A stretch of DNA of 64,000 nucleotides from Paraburkholderia sabiae (lineage in GTDB: Bacteria; Pseudomonadota; Gammaproteobacteria; Burkholderiales; Burkholderiaceae). Both the position numbers and the translations under genes were made by a program. Positions 27,327-35,314 of this stretch are shown here, piece by piece. The notes under the pieces are model-generated. The model worked only from the letters and a program-made list of their open reading frames with translations, ran no database searches and was not told the DNA's origin. The stretch spans positions 1,364,001 through 1,428,000 of the forward strand of contig NZ_CP125296.1 of the NCBI RefSeq assembly GCF_030412785.1, read 5' to 3'. Each line of letters opens with the position of its first letter. Positions within the stretch are counted from its first letter, which is position 1.

Positions 27327-28856
27327 CTACATCTGTGCACCGATCATCCAGGGAACGGTTTCTTCGTTGCCGATGCCCAAGAGTTCACTCTTGGACTTTT
27401 CACCCGATGCGACGGCAAGCATTTTCCGGAAGATTTCGCGGCCTTTTTCCTCCACCGTACTGCTTCCATCCATGATGTCACCGCAGTTGATGTCCATGTC
27501 GTCTCGCATACGCGAGAACATCGCACTGTTGGTGGCCAGTTTGATCGATGGTGCTGGCTTCGAGCCGAAACACGAGCCGCGGCCAGTGGTGAAGGCCACG
27601 AGATTGGCACCGCTGGCAATCTGTCCGGTAGCGCCCATCGGGTCGTATCCCGGCGCGTCCATGAATACAAGACCCCGTGACTGAATTGGCTCGGCATATC
27701 GGTAAACGCCCGTCAATGCGGTCGATCCGCTTTTGGCGACAGCCCCCAGCGACTTTTCCAGGATCGTTGTGAGCCCGCCTGCCTTGTTTCCCGGCGTGGG
27801 GTTGTTGTCAATGCTTCCTTTCTCACGCACCGCATAGTCTTCCCACCAGCGGATCAGATCAACGATCTTCTGGCCGACTTCGACGGTACTGGCACGGCGC
27901 GTCAGGAGATGTTCGGCGCCGTAGATTTCGGGGGTCTCGCTCAAGATTGCCGTTCCGCCGTGTGCGACGAGCAGATCGACGGCGGCGCCGAGGGCCGGAT
28001 TCGCTGTGATGCCTGAATACCCGTCCGACCCTCCGCACTGCAACGCAACCGTGAGGTGGGCCGCTGAGACACGCTCTCGCGTTGCCTCATTGGCGACAGA
28101 CAGCATTTCGGATATCGCCTTGATGGCGGCGTCCACGGTCTTCTGCGTTCCCCCCTGATCCTGGATTACCAGAGGAACGATCATTCCGGTTGGAGCAATG
28201 CCCTGTGCGAGGAACATGGCGCCCATCTGATTTGCCTCACAACCGAGGCCAACGACGATGACGCCCGCGAAGTTGGCATGGGTGACATAGCCGCCCAGCG
28301 TACGCCGCAGCTGGTTGACGCCTTCGCCGTGATGGTCGATACAGCAGCCGAAGCTGTGCGTGATGGGAACGACGCCATCAACGTTCGGATACGAAGCGAG
28401 GCAGTCGCTACGGGCGAAATGCTCGACCACCATTTTCGCGACCGTGGAGGAGCAATTTACGGTACTGACAACCCCGATGTAGTTGCGCGTTCCGACTCGT
28501 CCGTCAGGCCTGACGTAGCCCATAAACGTTTCGGGATCGACCGGCGCAGAAGGATATTTTGCATCGCTACAAAATAAGTATTCCTTATCGACAGCGCCGA
28601 TTTCGAGATTGTGCGTGTGCACGTGCTGCCCTGGATCGATGTCTTTTTTCACGTAGCCGATGACCTGACCGTAGCGGCGCACGGCATCGCCTCGCCTGAG
28701 CGGGACCAAGGCGAGCTTGTGTGCCGCAGGGATTTCATCAGCGACCGTCAGGCCTTCGAACTCGGCAAGTTGCTGGCCGGCCCGCAACGGGCTGCGCGCG
28801 ATTGCGACGTTGTCGTGCGCATGTAGGCGAAGCGGGGAAAGTGCTGTTGTCTCCAT
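27327..28856 (-). CDS. Altronate/galactarate dehydratase family (UxaA/GarD)
   Basis: A 509-residue enzyme with both family parts: an N-terminal SAF domain (LHAHDNVAIARSPLRAGQQL, residues about 7-95) and the catalytic region (GYVRPDGRVGTRNY, THSFGC, GLGCEANQ, QCGGSDGYSGITANP). These metal-dependent enzymes remove water from altronate, galactarate or similar sugar acids to give 2-keto-3-deoxy acids. The start at 28856 follows AAGGAAG; the frame runs 25 codons further upstream. An ATGAATACGTAT operator half lies 56 bases upstream. It is divergent from the FAD oxidoreductase/IlvD operon, and the exact sugar acid is open. Confidence 0.88.
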   Translation of the reverse strand: METTALSPLRLHAHDNVAIARSPLRAGQQLAEFEGLTVADEIPAAHKLALVPLRRGDAVRRYGQVIGYVKKDIDPGQHVHTHNLEIGAVDKEYLFCSDAKYPSAPVDPETFMGYVRPDGRVGTRNYIGVVSTVNCSSTVAKMVVEHFARSDCLASYPNVDGVVPITHSFGCCIDHHGEGVNQLRRTLGGYVTHANFAGVIVVGLGCEANQMGAMFLAQGIAPTGMIVPLVIQDQGGTQKTVDAAIKAISEMLSVANEATRERVSAAHLTVALQCGGSDGYSGITANPALGAAVDLLVAHGGTAILSETPEIYGAEHLLTRRASTVEVGQKIVDLIRWWEDYAVREKGSIDNNPTPGNKAGGLTTILEKSLGAVAKSGSTALTGVYRYAEPIQSRGLVFMDAPGYDPMGATGQIASGANLVAFTTGRGSCFGSKPAPSIKLATNSAMFSRMRDDMDINCGDIMDGSSTVEEKGREIFRKMLAVASGEKSKSELLGIGNEETVPWMIGAQM

Positions 28857-28911
28857 ATTGCTTATCTTCCTTACTTTGGGAATCGTCACGCTCAACGCAA
28901 TCTGCGTGCTC

Positions 28912-28927
28912 ATGAATACGTATACAA
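28912..28927. promoter_or_regulatory. LacI-type operator, dehydratase side
   Basis: ATGAATACGTATACAA matches 14 of 16 bases of the perfect palindrome at 29259-29274. It lies 56 bases before the dehydratase start. The CG centre fits LacI-family operators, and the LacI gene at 32600 is the nearest candidate. Confidence 0.55.
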
Positions 28928-29257
28928 GCACGTCATTTTGGTAAGGTCAAGCACCGGTTGCAAGTTCGAGAATTCAACTTCACTCGTTGGCGGAAGTCTC
29001 GATTGCCCGCAGGCTCTCTTGTCTGCGTTGCCGCGGAGAGGCCCGCTGGCTGTTTAGAGACGAAGCGGCGTAGGCAGTGTCAAAAATCCCTGTATTTGCA
29101 GATAGCTATCACCTGGACGCGGACCGGCGCGGGGCTGAGAGTCGCCGCCAGACGGATTTACGTCCAGTGTTTCGTCACGTCATCGGCTGGTAATCACACT
29201 AGCCACCGAGGGATTTCCCGTAGTGACGACCTGCCACCATTCTGTCTAAATTGCGCC

Positions 29258-29275
29258 TATGAATACGTATTCATA
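29258..29275. promoter_or_regulatory. LacI-type operator, FAD oxidoreductase side
   Basis: TATGAATACGTATTCATA is a perfect 18-bp palindrome ending 11 bases before the ATG at 29287. Occupancy would block the promoter or start region. Partner site at 28912. Confidence 0.65.
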
Positions 29276-29286
29276 AAAGGGAACAA

Positions 29287-30654
29287 ATGAACCAAGTTTT
29301 TTCTGTTGTCGAGGAAGCCGCCCGCCGGACCCCCGTCCGGTACGACTGCGACGTGATCGTCCTCGGGGCCGGTTCCGCGGGCGCTGCGGCCGCGTTGGCT
29401 GCGGCTCGACAGGGTGCCCGGGTTCTGCTGATTGAGCGGCACGGGTTTGTTGGCGGCATCATGAGCGCGTGCAGTCTCGGCACGATCTGCGGTCTGTATG
29501 GGATCGACGCAAACGACGAGCCATATTCGCTGGTAGGCGGCATCCCGGCTGAGGTAGTCGAGAGACTTCACGCCTTGGGCGGCGCCGCAGCGCCGAAGCG
29601 TTGGGTCGGGGCCGTCACCGTACCTTATGACCTGTTTCTTCTGAAAGTTGCGTTCGACGAGTTGCTGCGTGAGGCTGGCGTGCGGGTAGCGCTGCATGCG
29701 CAGTTTGTGGCCGTCAGCAGCGCACACGGGAGAGTGGAAGCGGTTTTCATCGAAGACAAAAGCGGCCGATGGGCCGCCCGCGCGCCGATGATCATTGACG
29801 CGACGGGCGATGCCGACGTCGTTCATGCTGCAGGCGGAGCCTTCGAATACGACCTGAGCACGCTGCAACTGCCGACAACAACGTTCCGCCTGGGAGGCGT
29901 GAGTGAGGCCGTTGCACGGAGCGTCGGCCGGGATCAGCTGAAGGAGATGCTAGAGGTTGCCAATGAGCGCGGCGCGGGTTTGCCGCGCACTTGCGGCGGC
30001 GTCTATTTCCAGACGCCAGGTACGCCTCACCTGAATCTCACGCGCATCACGCGAAACGGCAATCCGCCGAATCCGCTCGACACCTTCGAACTTTCGGACG
30101 CCGAGTTCGAAGGGCGCCGACAGGTGCTTGCCTATCACAAGGCCTTTCGCGAATTTGTGCCGGGTTATACGGACGCGTTTGTCGTCGATTCCGGTATTCA
30201 TATCGGAGTGAGGGAGAGTCGCCGCGTCATCGGTGACTACCAGTTGACTCTCAGCGACGTTCAGGATGGGCGACGCTTTGAGGATCCCATCGCCCTGTGT
30301 TCGTGGCCAGTGGAAGTGCACGAGTCAGGCACCCAGACCCGCTGGGACTGGTTGCCGCCGGGCGTCTTCTATCAACTGCCGTGGCGCTGCCTGCTGCCGC
30401 GCGGGCTGGCCAACGTAATTGTGGCGGGTCGTTGTCTGAGCGCCACTCATGATGCCCATGGCTCGGTGCGGGTCACTGCCACTTGCATGGCGATGGGCCA
30501 GGCCGCAGGAACGGCGGCGGCATTGGCCGCCGCTGGCCAGCTCAGCGATATACGCGCACTTGACTATCAGATCCTGCGCGAGTCGTTGGTCGCGCAGGGG
30601 TGCCTGCTTGATGCGGACCCGGCCCGTACCGCAGCGACATCGTGCTGTGAATAG
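29287..30654 (+). CDS. FAD-dependent oxidoreductase (FAD_oxidored type)
   Basis: A 455-residue flavoprotein. The N-terminal dinucleotide-binding motif is DVIVLGAGSAGAAAAL with IERHGFVGG after beta strand 2. A second FAD segment (IIDATGDADVVHAAG) lies near 170, and the C-terminal IVAGRCLSATHDAHGS and TCMAMGQAAGTAAAL complete the fold of PF12831-type oxidoreductases. It is probably co-transcribed with the IlvD-type dehydratase 105 bases downstream. A role in oxidising a sugar or sugar acid before dehydration is inferred from context. The electron acceptor and substrate are unknown. Confidence 0.8.
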   Translation: MNQVFSVVEEAARRTPVRYDCDVIVLGAGSAGAAAALAAARQGARVLLIERHGFVGGIMSACSLGTICGLYGIDANDEPYSLVGGIPAEVVERLHALGGAAAPKRWVGAVTVPYDLFLLKVAFDELLREAGVRVALHAQFVAVSSAHGRVEAVFIEDKSGRWAARAPMIIDATGDADVVHAAGGAFEYDLSTLQLPTTTFRLGGVSEAVARSVGRDQLKEMLEVANERGAGLPRTCGGVYFQTPGTPHLNLTRITRNGNPPNPLDTFELSDAEFEGRRQVLAYHKAFREFVPGYTDAFVVDSGIHIGVRESRRVIGDYQLTLSDVQDGRRFEDPIALCSWPVEVHESGTQTRWDWLPPGVFYQLPWRCLLPRGLANVIVAGRCLSATHDAHGSVRVTATCMAMGQAAGTAAALAAAGQLSDIRALDYQILRESLVAQGCLLDADPARTAATSCCE

Positions 30655-30759
30655 CAGCCGGGATGCGGGGCCGGAATGTCGCGACTTGAACATCGAAAGC
30701 GCGTCTCCCGGTCGGCGCCAGGCAGTTCCAACGAAGCAACCACCCACTGAAAGACGATC

Positions 30760-32439
30760 ATGACCAAATCACCACTCAGAAGCATTTTCGCGCCCGGCAG
30801 CACCCGCTGGGCTGTCCGGCGTGCCCAATGGAAAGCCTTGGGGTTGAGCGACGAGGACTTCGAAAAGCCCAAGATCGCAATCGTTAATACGTCCTCGGAG
30901 CTGTCCAGTTGCTTCAGCCATCTCGACGGCATCACGCCAGTCATCAAGGAAGCCATCAGAAAAGCGGGCGGCGTACCGTTCGAGATTCGCACCGCGGCGC
31001 CGAGCGACTTCATCACTGCGGCGGGGAAGGGTGCGCGCTATATCCTTCCCAGCCGCGATCTTGTCGCCAATGACATCGAGGTGGCGGTTGAAGGAGCTCT
31101 GCTCGACGGAATGATCTGCCTTGCCTCCTGTGACAAGACCGCTCCTGGGCAACTGATGGCCGCCGCGCGGATCAACATTCCGAGCCTGTTTGTGATCTGC
31201 GGTTACCAGGGGCATGGTGTCTACAAGGATCACGAGGTCGATATCGAGGAAGTGTTTGAGAGTGTTGGCAAGCTGGCGTCGGGGGGAATGTCGCTCGAAG
31301 ACCTCACGGGCATGTGCGACGTGTCGGTGTCTGGGCCCGGCGTCTGCTCAGGAATGGGCACGGCCAACTCCATGCACATGGTCTGCGAGGCGTTGGGCAT
31401 GTGCTTGCCCGGTAACGCGCCCGTCAGGGCTAACAGCCAGTCGATGTTCGAATATGCCCGTCGCGCCGGCGAGCGGATCGTCGGCATGGTGCACGAGGAT
31501 CTGAAGCCGCGCGACATCATGACGCCAGCGGCATTCGAGAATGCTGTTGCTCTCATGCTCGCGGCGAGCACCTCCATCAACTGTGTCAGGCACCTCCAGG
31601 CGATCGCCGACGAAGCGGGGCTAGCTGACGTGGACTTATATGAAATCGTCAATCGCCTTGGCAAAGAGGTACCGCTGCTGGTGGCGATTCGTCCGAACGG
31701 CACAGACAGGGTCGAGGCGCTGGAGGCAGGCGGCGGAGCGCGCGGTCTACTCAAACGGCTGCAGCCGCTGCTGCACACGGAGGCTCACACCGCAACCGGC
31801 GGAACATTGAAGGACGATCTGGAAGCCTATAGTCTGCCGACGGGCAGCATTATCCGACCGCTTGACGCGCCGCTGTCGCGCCAGGCCGCTCTCGTGGTGA
31901 TGCGGGGCTCGCTGGCTCCCTTGGGCGCCCTGCTCAAGCTGGGCACCGGATCAGCCAACAAACTGCACTTCAAAGGTCCGGCGCGCGTATTCCACACCCA
32001 GGACGATGCGATCACCGCACTTGGCGACGGACGTCTGCAGGAAGGCGATGTTGCCGTGCTCCGGTATCTGGGTCCGAAGGGGGGGCCAGGCCTGGCCTAT
32101 GCGTCCTGGTTCGTAGCCGCGCTCGAAGGTTCGCCACTGAGTGAGAAGGTTGCGGTGGTGACTGACGGCCAACTGTCCGGCCTGAACCGGGGGATCGCGT
32201 GCGGACAGATCGCGCCGGAGGCAGCCGAGGGCGGCCCGCTGGCCCTGATCGAAAACGGCGACACCATCGAGATCGACGTCGGTCAACGTTCAATCACGCT
32301 GCTGGTCGAAGAAGCGGAGCTGGCCCGACGGCGCGAGGAACTCAAACCCTGGGTGCCGAACTCGGAGCGTGGCTGGCTTTCGATCTATCAACGACTCGCC
32401 AAGCCCATATATAAGGGGAGCACGCTGACGCCGGAGTGA
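30760..32439 (+). CDS. IlvD/Edd-family sugar-acid dehydratase
   Basis: A 559-residue iron-sulfur dehydratase. Three likely cluster cysteines are visible: C51 in SSCFSHLDG, C124 in SCDKTAPGQ and C196 in GVCSGMGTANSM. The three-Cys pattern suggests a 2Fe-2S enzyme such as L-arabonate or D-xylonate dehydratase. The family also contains dihydroxy-acid dehydratase for branched amino acids, but the setting (FAD oxidoreductase, altronate-type dehydratase, LacI regulator) favours a sugar acid such as arabonate, xylonate or gluconate. It forms a transcription unit with the 29287 and possibly 32600 genes. Confidence 0.85.
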   Translation: MTKSPLRSIFAPGSTRWAVRRAQWKALGLSDEDFEKPKIAIVNTSSELSSCFSHLDGITPVIKEAIRKAGGVPFEIRTAAPSDFITAAGKGARYILPSRDLVANDIEVAVEGALLDGMICLASCDKTAPGQLMAAARINIPSLFVICGYQGHGVYKDHEVDIEEVFESVGKLASGGMSLEDLTGMCDVSVSGPGVCSGMGTANSMHMVCEALGMCLPGNAPVRANSQSMFEYARRAGERIVGMVHEDLKPRDIMTPAAFENAVALMLAASTSINCVRHLQAIADEAGLADVDLYEIVNRLGKEVPLLVAIRPNGTDRVEALEAGGGARGLLKRLQPLLHTEAHTATGGTLKDDLEAYSLPTGSIIRPLDAPLSRQAALVVMRGSLAPLGALLKLGTGSANKLHFKGPARVFHTQDDAITALGDGRLQEGDVAVLRYLGPKGGPGLAYASWFVAALEGSPLSEKVAVVTDGQLSGLNRGIACGQIAPEAAEGGPLALIENGDTIEIDVGQRSITLLVEEAELARRREELKPWVPNSERGWLSIYQRLAKPIYKGSTLTPE

Positions 32440-32599
32440 CGTCTTCGCGGCGCATCATGGGGAGGGGCTCGCCCCTCAATGTATAATTTTCGGGTCGACG
32501 CCGTCGTCAGATGGCGTCGGAATCGGGCCTTTCCCTAGGGCACCGGATGGGTCGCTGCGCTGCCAGCGGCAGATCGTGGATAGGCGCGCTTGGAGCCAC

Positions 32600-33682
32600 A
32601 TGAATACAGATGCCAGAAGCCCCTTGCCGACGAGCAAGGACGTCGCTCGAGTTGCTGGGGTGTCGCAGGCGACGGTGTCGCGCGTACTGTCCAATCACGC
32701 GGTCAACCCTGAGACGCGTGAACGCGTGTTGAAGGCGATGGAGAAAATTGGCTATCGCCCCAACCTTGCTGCGCGCGCGATGCGTACTAGCCAGCTTGGC
32801 ATAGTGGGCGTCGTGGTGGCCAGACTATCGAACCCCCTTTATCCTGAACTTCTTCAGCATCTTGGCTCGGCGCTGCGCGCGGCGGGCCAGCAGATGGTGG
32901 TGTGGCACTCTGAGTCCGGCGGCGAGGAAGCGGCTTTGAACGCGGCGTCCCAAGGTCTTGTCGACGGGGTCATCTTTGCAGCTGCAACCGCAGCATCGGT
33001 GCGCTGCATCGTCGGGATGGCCCGGCTAGTTCCCGTGGTGTTGGTTCACAGGGGGATCGAATCGTTGGACGTCGACCAGATCGAAGTGGACAACTTCGAC
33101 GGCGGGCGTCTCGTAGCCGAGTATTTCTTGCGAGCCGGCAGGCAGCGACCGGCAATCATCGCAGGCGACCGCACGATCAACACTGTACGGTCCCGAGAGG
33201 ATGGGTTTCTCGCCGCGATGCAAAACGCCGGTCGAGCGTCCCACCCACGCGTGCGAGTAAGCTTCGCGTCCTATGAAGAGGGCTTCCGCGTCGCCCGGGA
33301 ACTTGTCTCGGAGTCGTCGTGCGACGCGATTTTCTGTGTCAATGATGTCATCGCGTTGGGCTGCATGGACGGCCTTCGGAGCCACGGGCTGCGAATTCCT
33401 GAAGACGTGTGGGTCGTGGGCTACGATGACGTGGCCATGTCACGATGGTCTTCGTTCGACCTCACCACGATCGCGCAGCCCCTGCAAAAAATGGCCGAAC
33501 TCGCAACAAGTACGTTGTTGGGCAGGCTGGCAAACGCGACGCAGGAGGCAGCACCCGCGCACATCGTGCTGCCTTCCGTCCTCGTGGTGAGAGGCTCCAC
33601 CGCAAACCATGCGTGGCCCGATCCGACGCAGCTGAGTGAGCGTGCTGAAAAATCTGAGCAAACCACGCTTTCCAATTCGTGA
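32600..33682 (+). CDS. LacI-family regulator
   Basis: A 360-residue repressor. The helix-turn-helix (TSKDVARVAGVSQATVSRVL at about residues 12-31) and hinge helix (NLAARAMRTSQLG) are followed by a periplasmic-binding-protein-like sugar domain (VGVVVARLSNPLYPELLQ). The start at 32600 has GGAG upstream. It closes the FAD oxidoreductase/IlvD cluster and is the likely ligand of the ATGAATACGTATTCAT operators at 28912 and 29258. The effector is probably a sugar acid or its phosphorylated product. Confidence 0.85.
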   Translation: MNTDARSPLPTSKDVARVAGVSQATVSRVLSNHAVNPETRERVLKAMEKIGYRPNLAARAMRTSQLGIVGVVVARLSNPLYPELLQHLGSALRAAGQQMVVWHSESGGEEAALNAASQGLVDGVIFAAATAASVRCIVGMARLVPVVLVHRGIESLDVDQIEVDNFDGGRLVAEYFLRAGRQRPAIIAGDRTINTVRSREDGFLAAMQNAGRASHPRVRVSFASYEEGFRVARELVSESSCDAIFCVNDVIALGCMDGLRSHGLRIPEDVWVVGYDDVAMSRWSSFDLTTIAQPLQKMAELATSTLLGRLANATQEAAPAHIVLPSVLVVRGSTANHAWPDPTQLSERAEKSEQTTLSNS

Positions 33683-33721
33683 TTCTGCTGCATCTCGTCG
33701 TGTCTGTGACTGATATGAGAT

Positions 33722-34099
33722 TCAACTCAGCCCCAGCTTTGCAGCAGCTTCGAAGGCGGCTTCGATTTCGTCCGCGGGTGTTGCTTCAAGTTGTCGTTCG
33801 AATGCGGCAACGATACGGCAGATCGCCTGCACCTCGTCCTCTTCGAAGTTCCAGTTGCCTCGCTCCAACCCGGATATGACCACCCGACGGATCGTAGCCT
33901 CCGCAGCTCGACCCGTCGTCTCAGACATCTGCCCGTAGCCAAGCTCCGCGAGCAGGCCCGATACTATAACCACCTCCAGCAGAGTCTTCGCCGTCGAGGC
34001 AGTCCCGTTTGCCGTTCTCATTGCATGCAGTGCGAGATGGCACCGGGTTGCGATGAGATTGGTGGTAAGACCGGGCAGCGTGCTGGAACGGATTTTCAT
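33722..34099 (-). CDS. Hypothetical protein, Burkholderia-type small family
   Basis: A 125-residue soluble protein. The N-terminal half (LIATRCHLALHAMRTANGTA, LLEVVIVSGLLAELGYG) and the acidic helical C-terminus (ICRIVAAFERQLEATPADEI) resemble small conserved proteins that I recall from several Burkholderiaceae genomes, with no known function. No clear ribosome site precedes the ATG. It lies beyond the terminator of the binding-protein gene, so it is likely transcribed separately. Confidence 0.55.
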   Translation of the reverse strand: MKIRSSTLPGLTTNLIATRCHLALHAMRTANGTASTAKTLLEVVIVSGLLAELGYGQMSETTGRAAEATIRRVVISGLERGNWNFEEDEVQAICRIVAAFERQLEATPADEIEAAFEAAAKLGLS

Positions 34100-34176
34100 G
34101 GCATTAGGCGCAATGCGCGAATGCAGAGGTGGCTTCGAGAGATCGCGGACCTTCGGTCCCGAGATGTTACAGGCGG

Positions 34177-34207
34177 AAAAGGGCGTAACGTTTTTTCACG
34201 CTACGCC
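34177..34207 (-). terminator. Rho-independent terminator after binding-protein gene
   Basis: Read on the minus strand, GGCGTAGCGT and ACGTTACGCC pair (10 bases, one G-T) around a GAAAAA loop, followed by CTTTTCC. It starts 11 bases after the stop of the 34219 gene and probably ends that transcript. Confidence 0.7.
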
Positions 34208-34218
34208 GTTAGGATGTA

Positions 34219-35163
34219 TCAGAACCCTTTGCCGATGTACTGGGCCGCGTTATCTTTCGTGATCAAGGTCGATTGCAGCTTGATGTCTTTGGGAACCGGT
34301 TCGCCTCTCGCAACCTTGTACGCTGTCTGGATTCCCTCAGGAGCGACGAACGGATAGATGAAAGTCGCCGTTAGCTTCCCTTCAGCGACGGACTGGATTG
34401 CGTTGTTCGCCCCGTTAATACCAACGACGATGATACCGTTCAGACGGCCGGCTGCCTCAAGTGCCTGGATTGCCCCAAGCGCCATCTCGTCATCGTGCGC
34501 ATACACCGCCTTGATCTCGCCCGGTTTGAAACGTTGGATCTGGTCTTCCATGAACTTCATCGACTGTTCGCGCAAAAAGTCGCAGTTTTGGAAGGCGACA
34601 ATTCTCAAGCCCGGATATTTTGCGATCGCCTCGCGGAAGCCCTTGTCGCGATCGATAGAAACTGACGCGCCGGCCGTTCCTCCGATCTCGATGATCGCGC
34701 CTTGGCCGTTCAGCTTTTTGGCGATCAGCTCGCCGGCCTGACGTCCGATAGGAAGGTCTTCGGGTCCCACATGCACCGTCACGGGCGTATTGACACGCCG
34801 ATCAAGCGTAACGACCTTGATGCCATGATCCATTGCCTGTTTGACGACGGGTGTCAGCGCCTGTTGGGTTAGCGGACTGATCATCAAAACCTTGACGCCT
34901 TGCGCCATCAGGCTTTCGACATCTGCTGTTTGTCTGGTCGCGTTGTTTTGGCCGTCCGTGACGATCAGCTTTACGTCTGGATAGTGGCTCGCCGCGTACT
35001 TCTTGTTACCTTCGGTTTGCGCTATGCGCCAAGGATGGTTAAGCGTCGACTGGCTAAAGCCGATAACAATTTTGTCATCTGCCATAGCGCACAACGAATA
35101 TGTAGCGACTGTGGCTGTGGCCACTATCGTTAAAACGCGTCGTGTGACTGCCTTCAGGTCCAT
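34219..35163 (-). CDS. Sugar ABC transporter binding protein, copy 1
   Basis: A 314-residue periplasmic protein of the ribose-type (RbsB, Peripla_BP_4) family. A signal peptide of 28 residues ends AMA before DDKIVIGFSQ. The mature region has VLMISPLTQQALTPVV, TLDRRVNTPV and VGINGANNAIQSV. It is very similar over its whole length to the protein at 52172, with the same length. It is encoded at the 3' end of the large minus-strand block but has its own promoter region (35164-35314) and terminator. It is expected to deliver ligand to the permease at 43656 and ATPase at 46983. Confidence 0.9.
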   Translation of the reverse strand: MDLKAVTRRVLTIVATATVATYSLCAMADDKIVIGFSQSTLNHPWRIAQTEGNKKYAASHYPDVKLIVTDGQNNATRQTADVESLMAQGVKVLMISPLTQQALTPVVKQAMDHGIKVVTLDRRVNTPVTVHVGPEDLPIGRQAGELIAKKLNGQGAIIEIGGTAGASVSIDRDKGFREAIAKYPGLRIVAFQNCDFLREQSMKFMEDQIQRFKPGEIKAVYAHDDEMALGAIQALEAAGRLNGIIVVGINGANNAIQSVAEGKLTATFIYPFVAPEGIQTAYKVARGEPVPKDIKLQSTLITKDNAAQYIGKGF

Positions 35164-35179
35164 GATGCTCCTCCAAAGT

Positions 35180-35220
35180 TGCGTCGTATAATGTCAACTA
35201 TAATTAGTACAACGTACTTC
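35180..35220 (-). promoter_or_regulatory. Candidate promoter and operator of binding-protein copy 1
   Basis: Minus-strand sequence before the gene has TTGTAC, a 16-base spacer and TATACG, with an inverted repeat AGTAC-aac-GTACT at 35206-35218 over the -35 area. GGAGGAG stands four bases before the ATG. The repeat differs from the GATAACGTTTTC operators, so this gene may answer to another regulator. Confidence 0.4.
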
Positions 35221-35314
35221 CATTGACATGCGTCGTCATGCTCTCGTTTTATTGCCGGGTTGATGAAATCCAAAACTGTGCGCTGCAACTGATGTTGCAG
35301 CGCTCATAGAGAGA

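Larger units (their letters stand above)
28857..29286. other. Divergent intergenic region with two operators
   Basis: A stretch of 430 bases between the dehydratase (minus) and FAD oxidoreductase (plus) genes. It has an operator-like palindrome near each end (28912 and 29258). I see no gene in between. Confidence 0.5.

Noticed and set aside
27288..27680. Plus-strand frame behind a good GGAGGACAACCA-ATG signal.
   Set aside because: It runs antisense to the end of the altronate-type dehydratase and has no recognisable domain; the ribosome site is probably chance.
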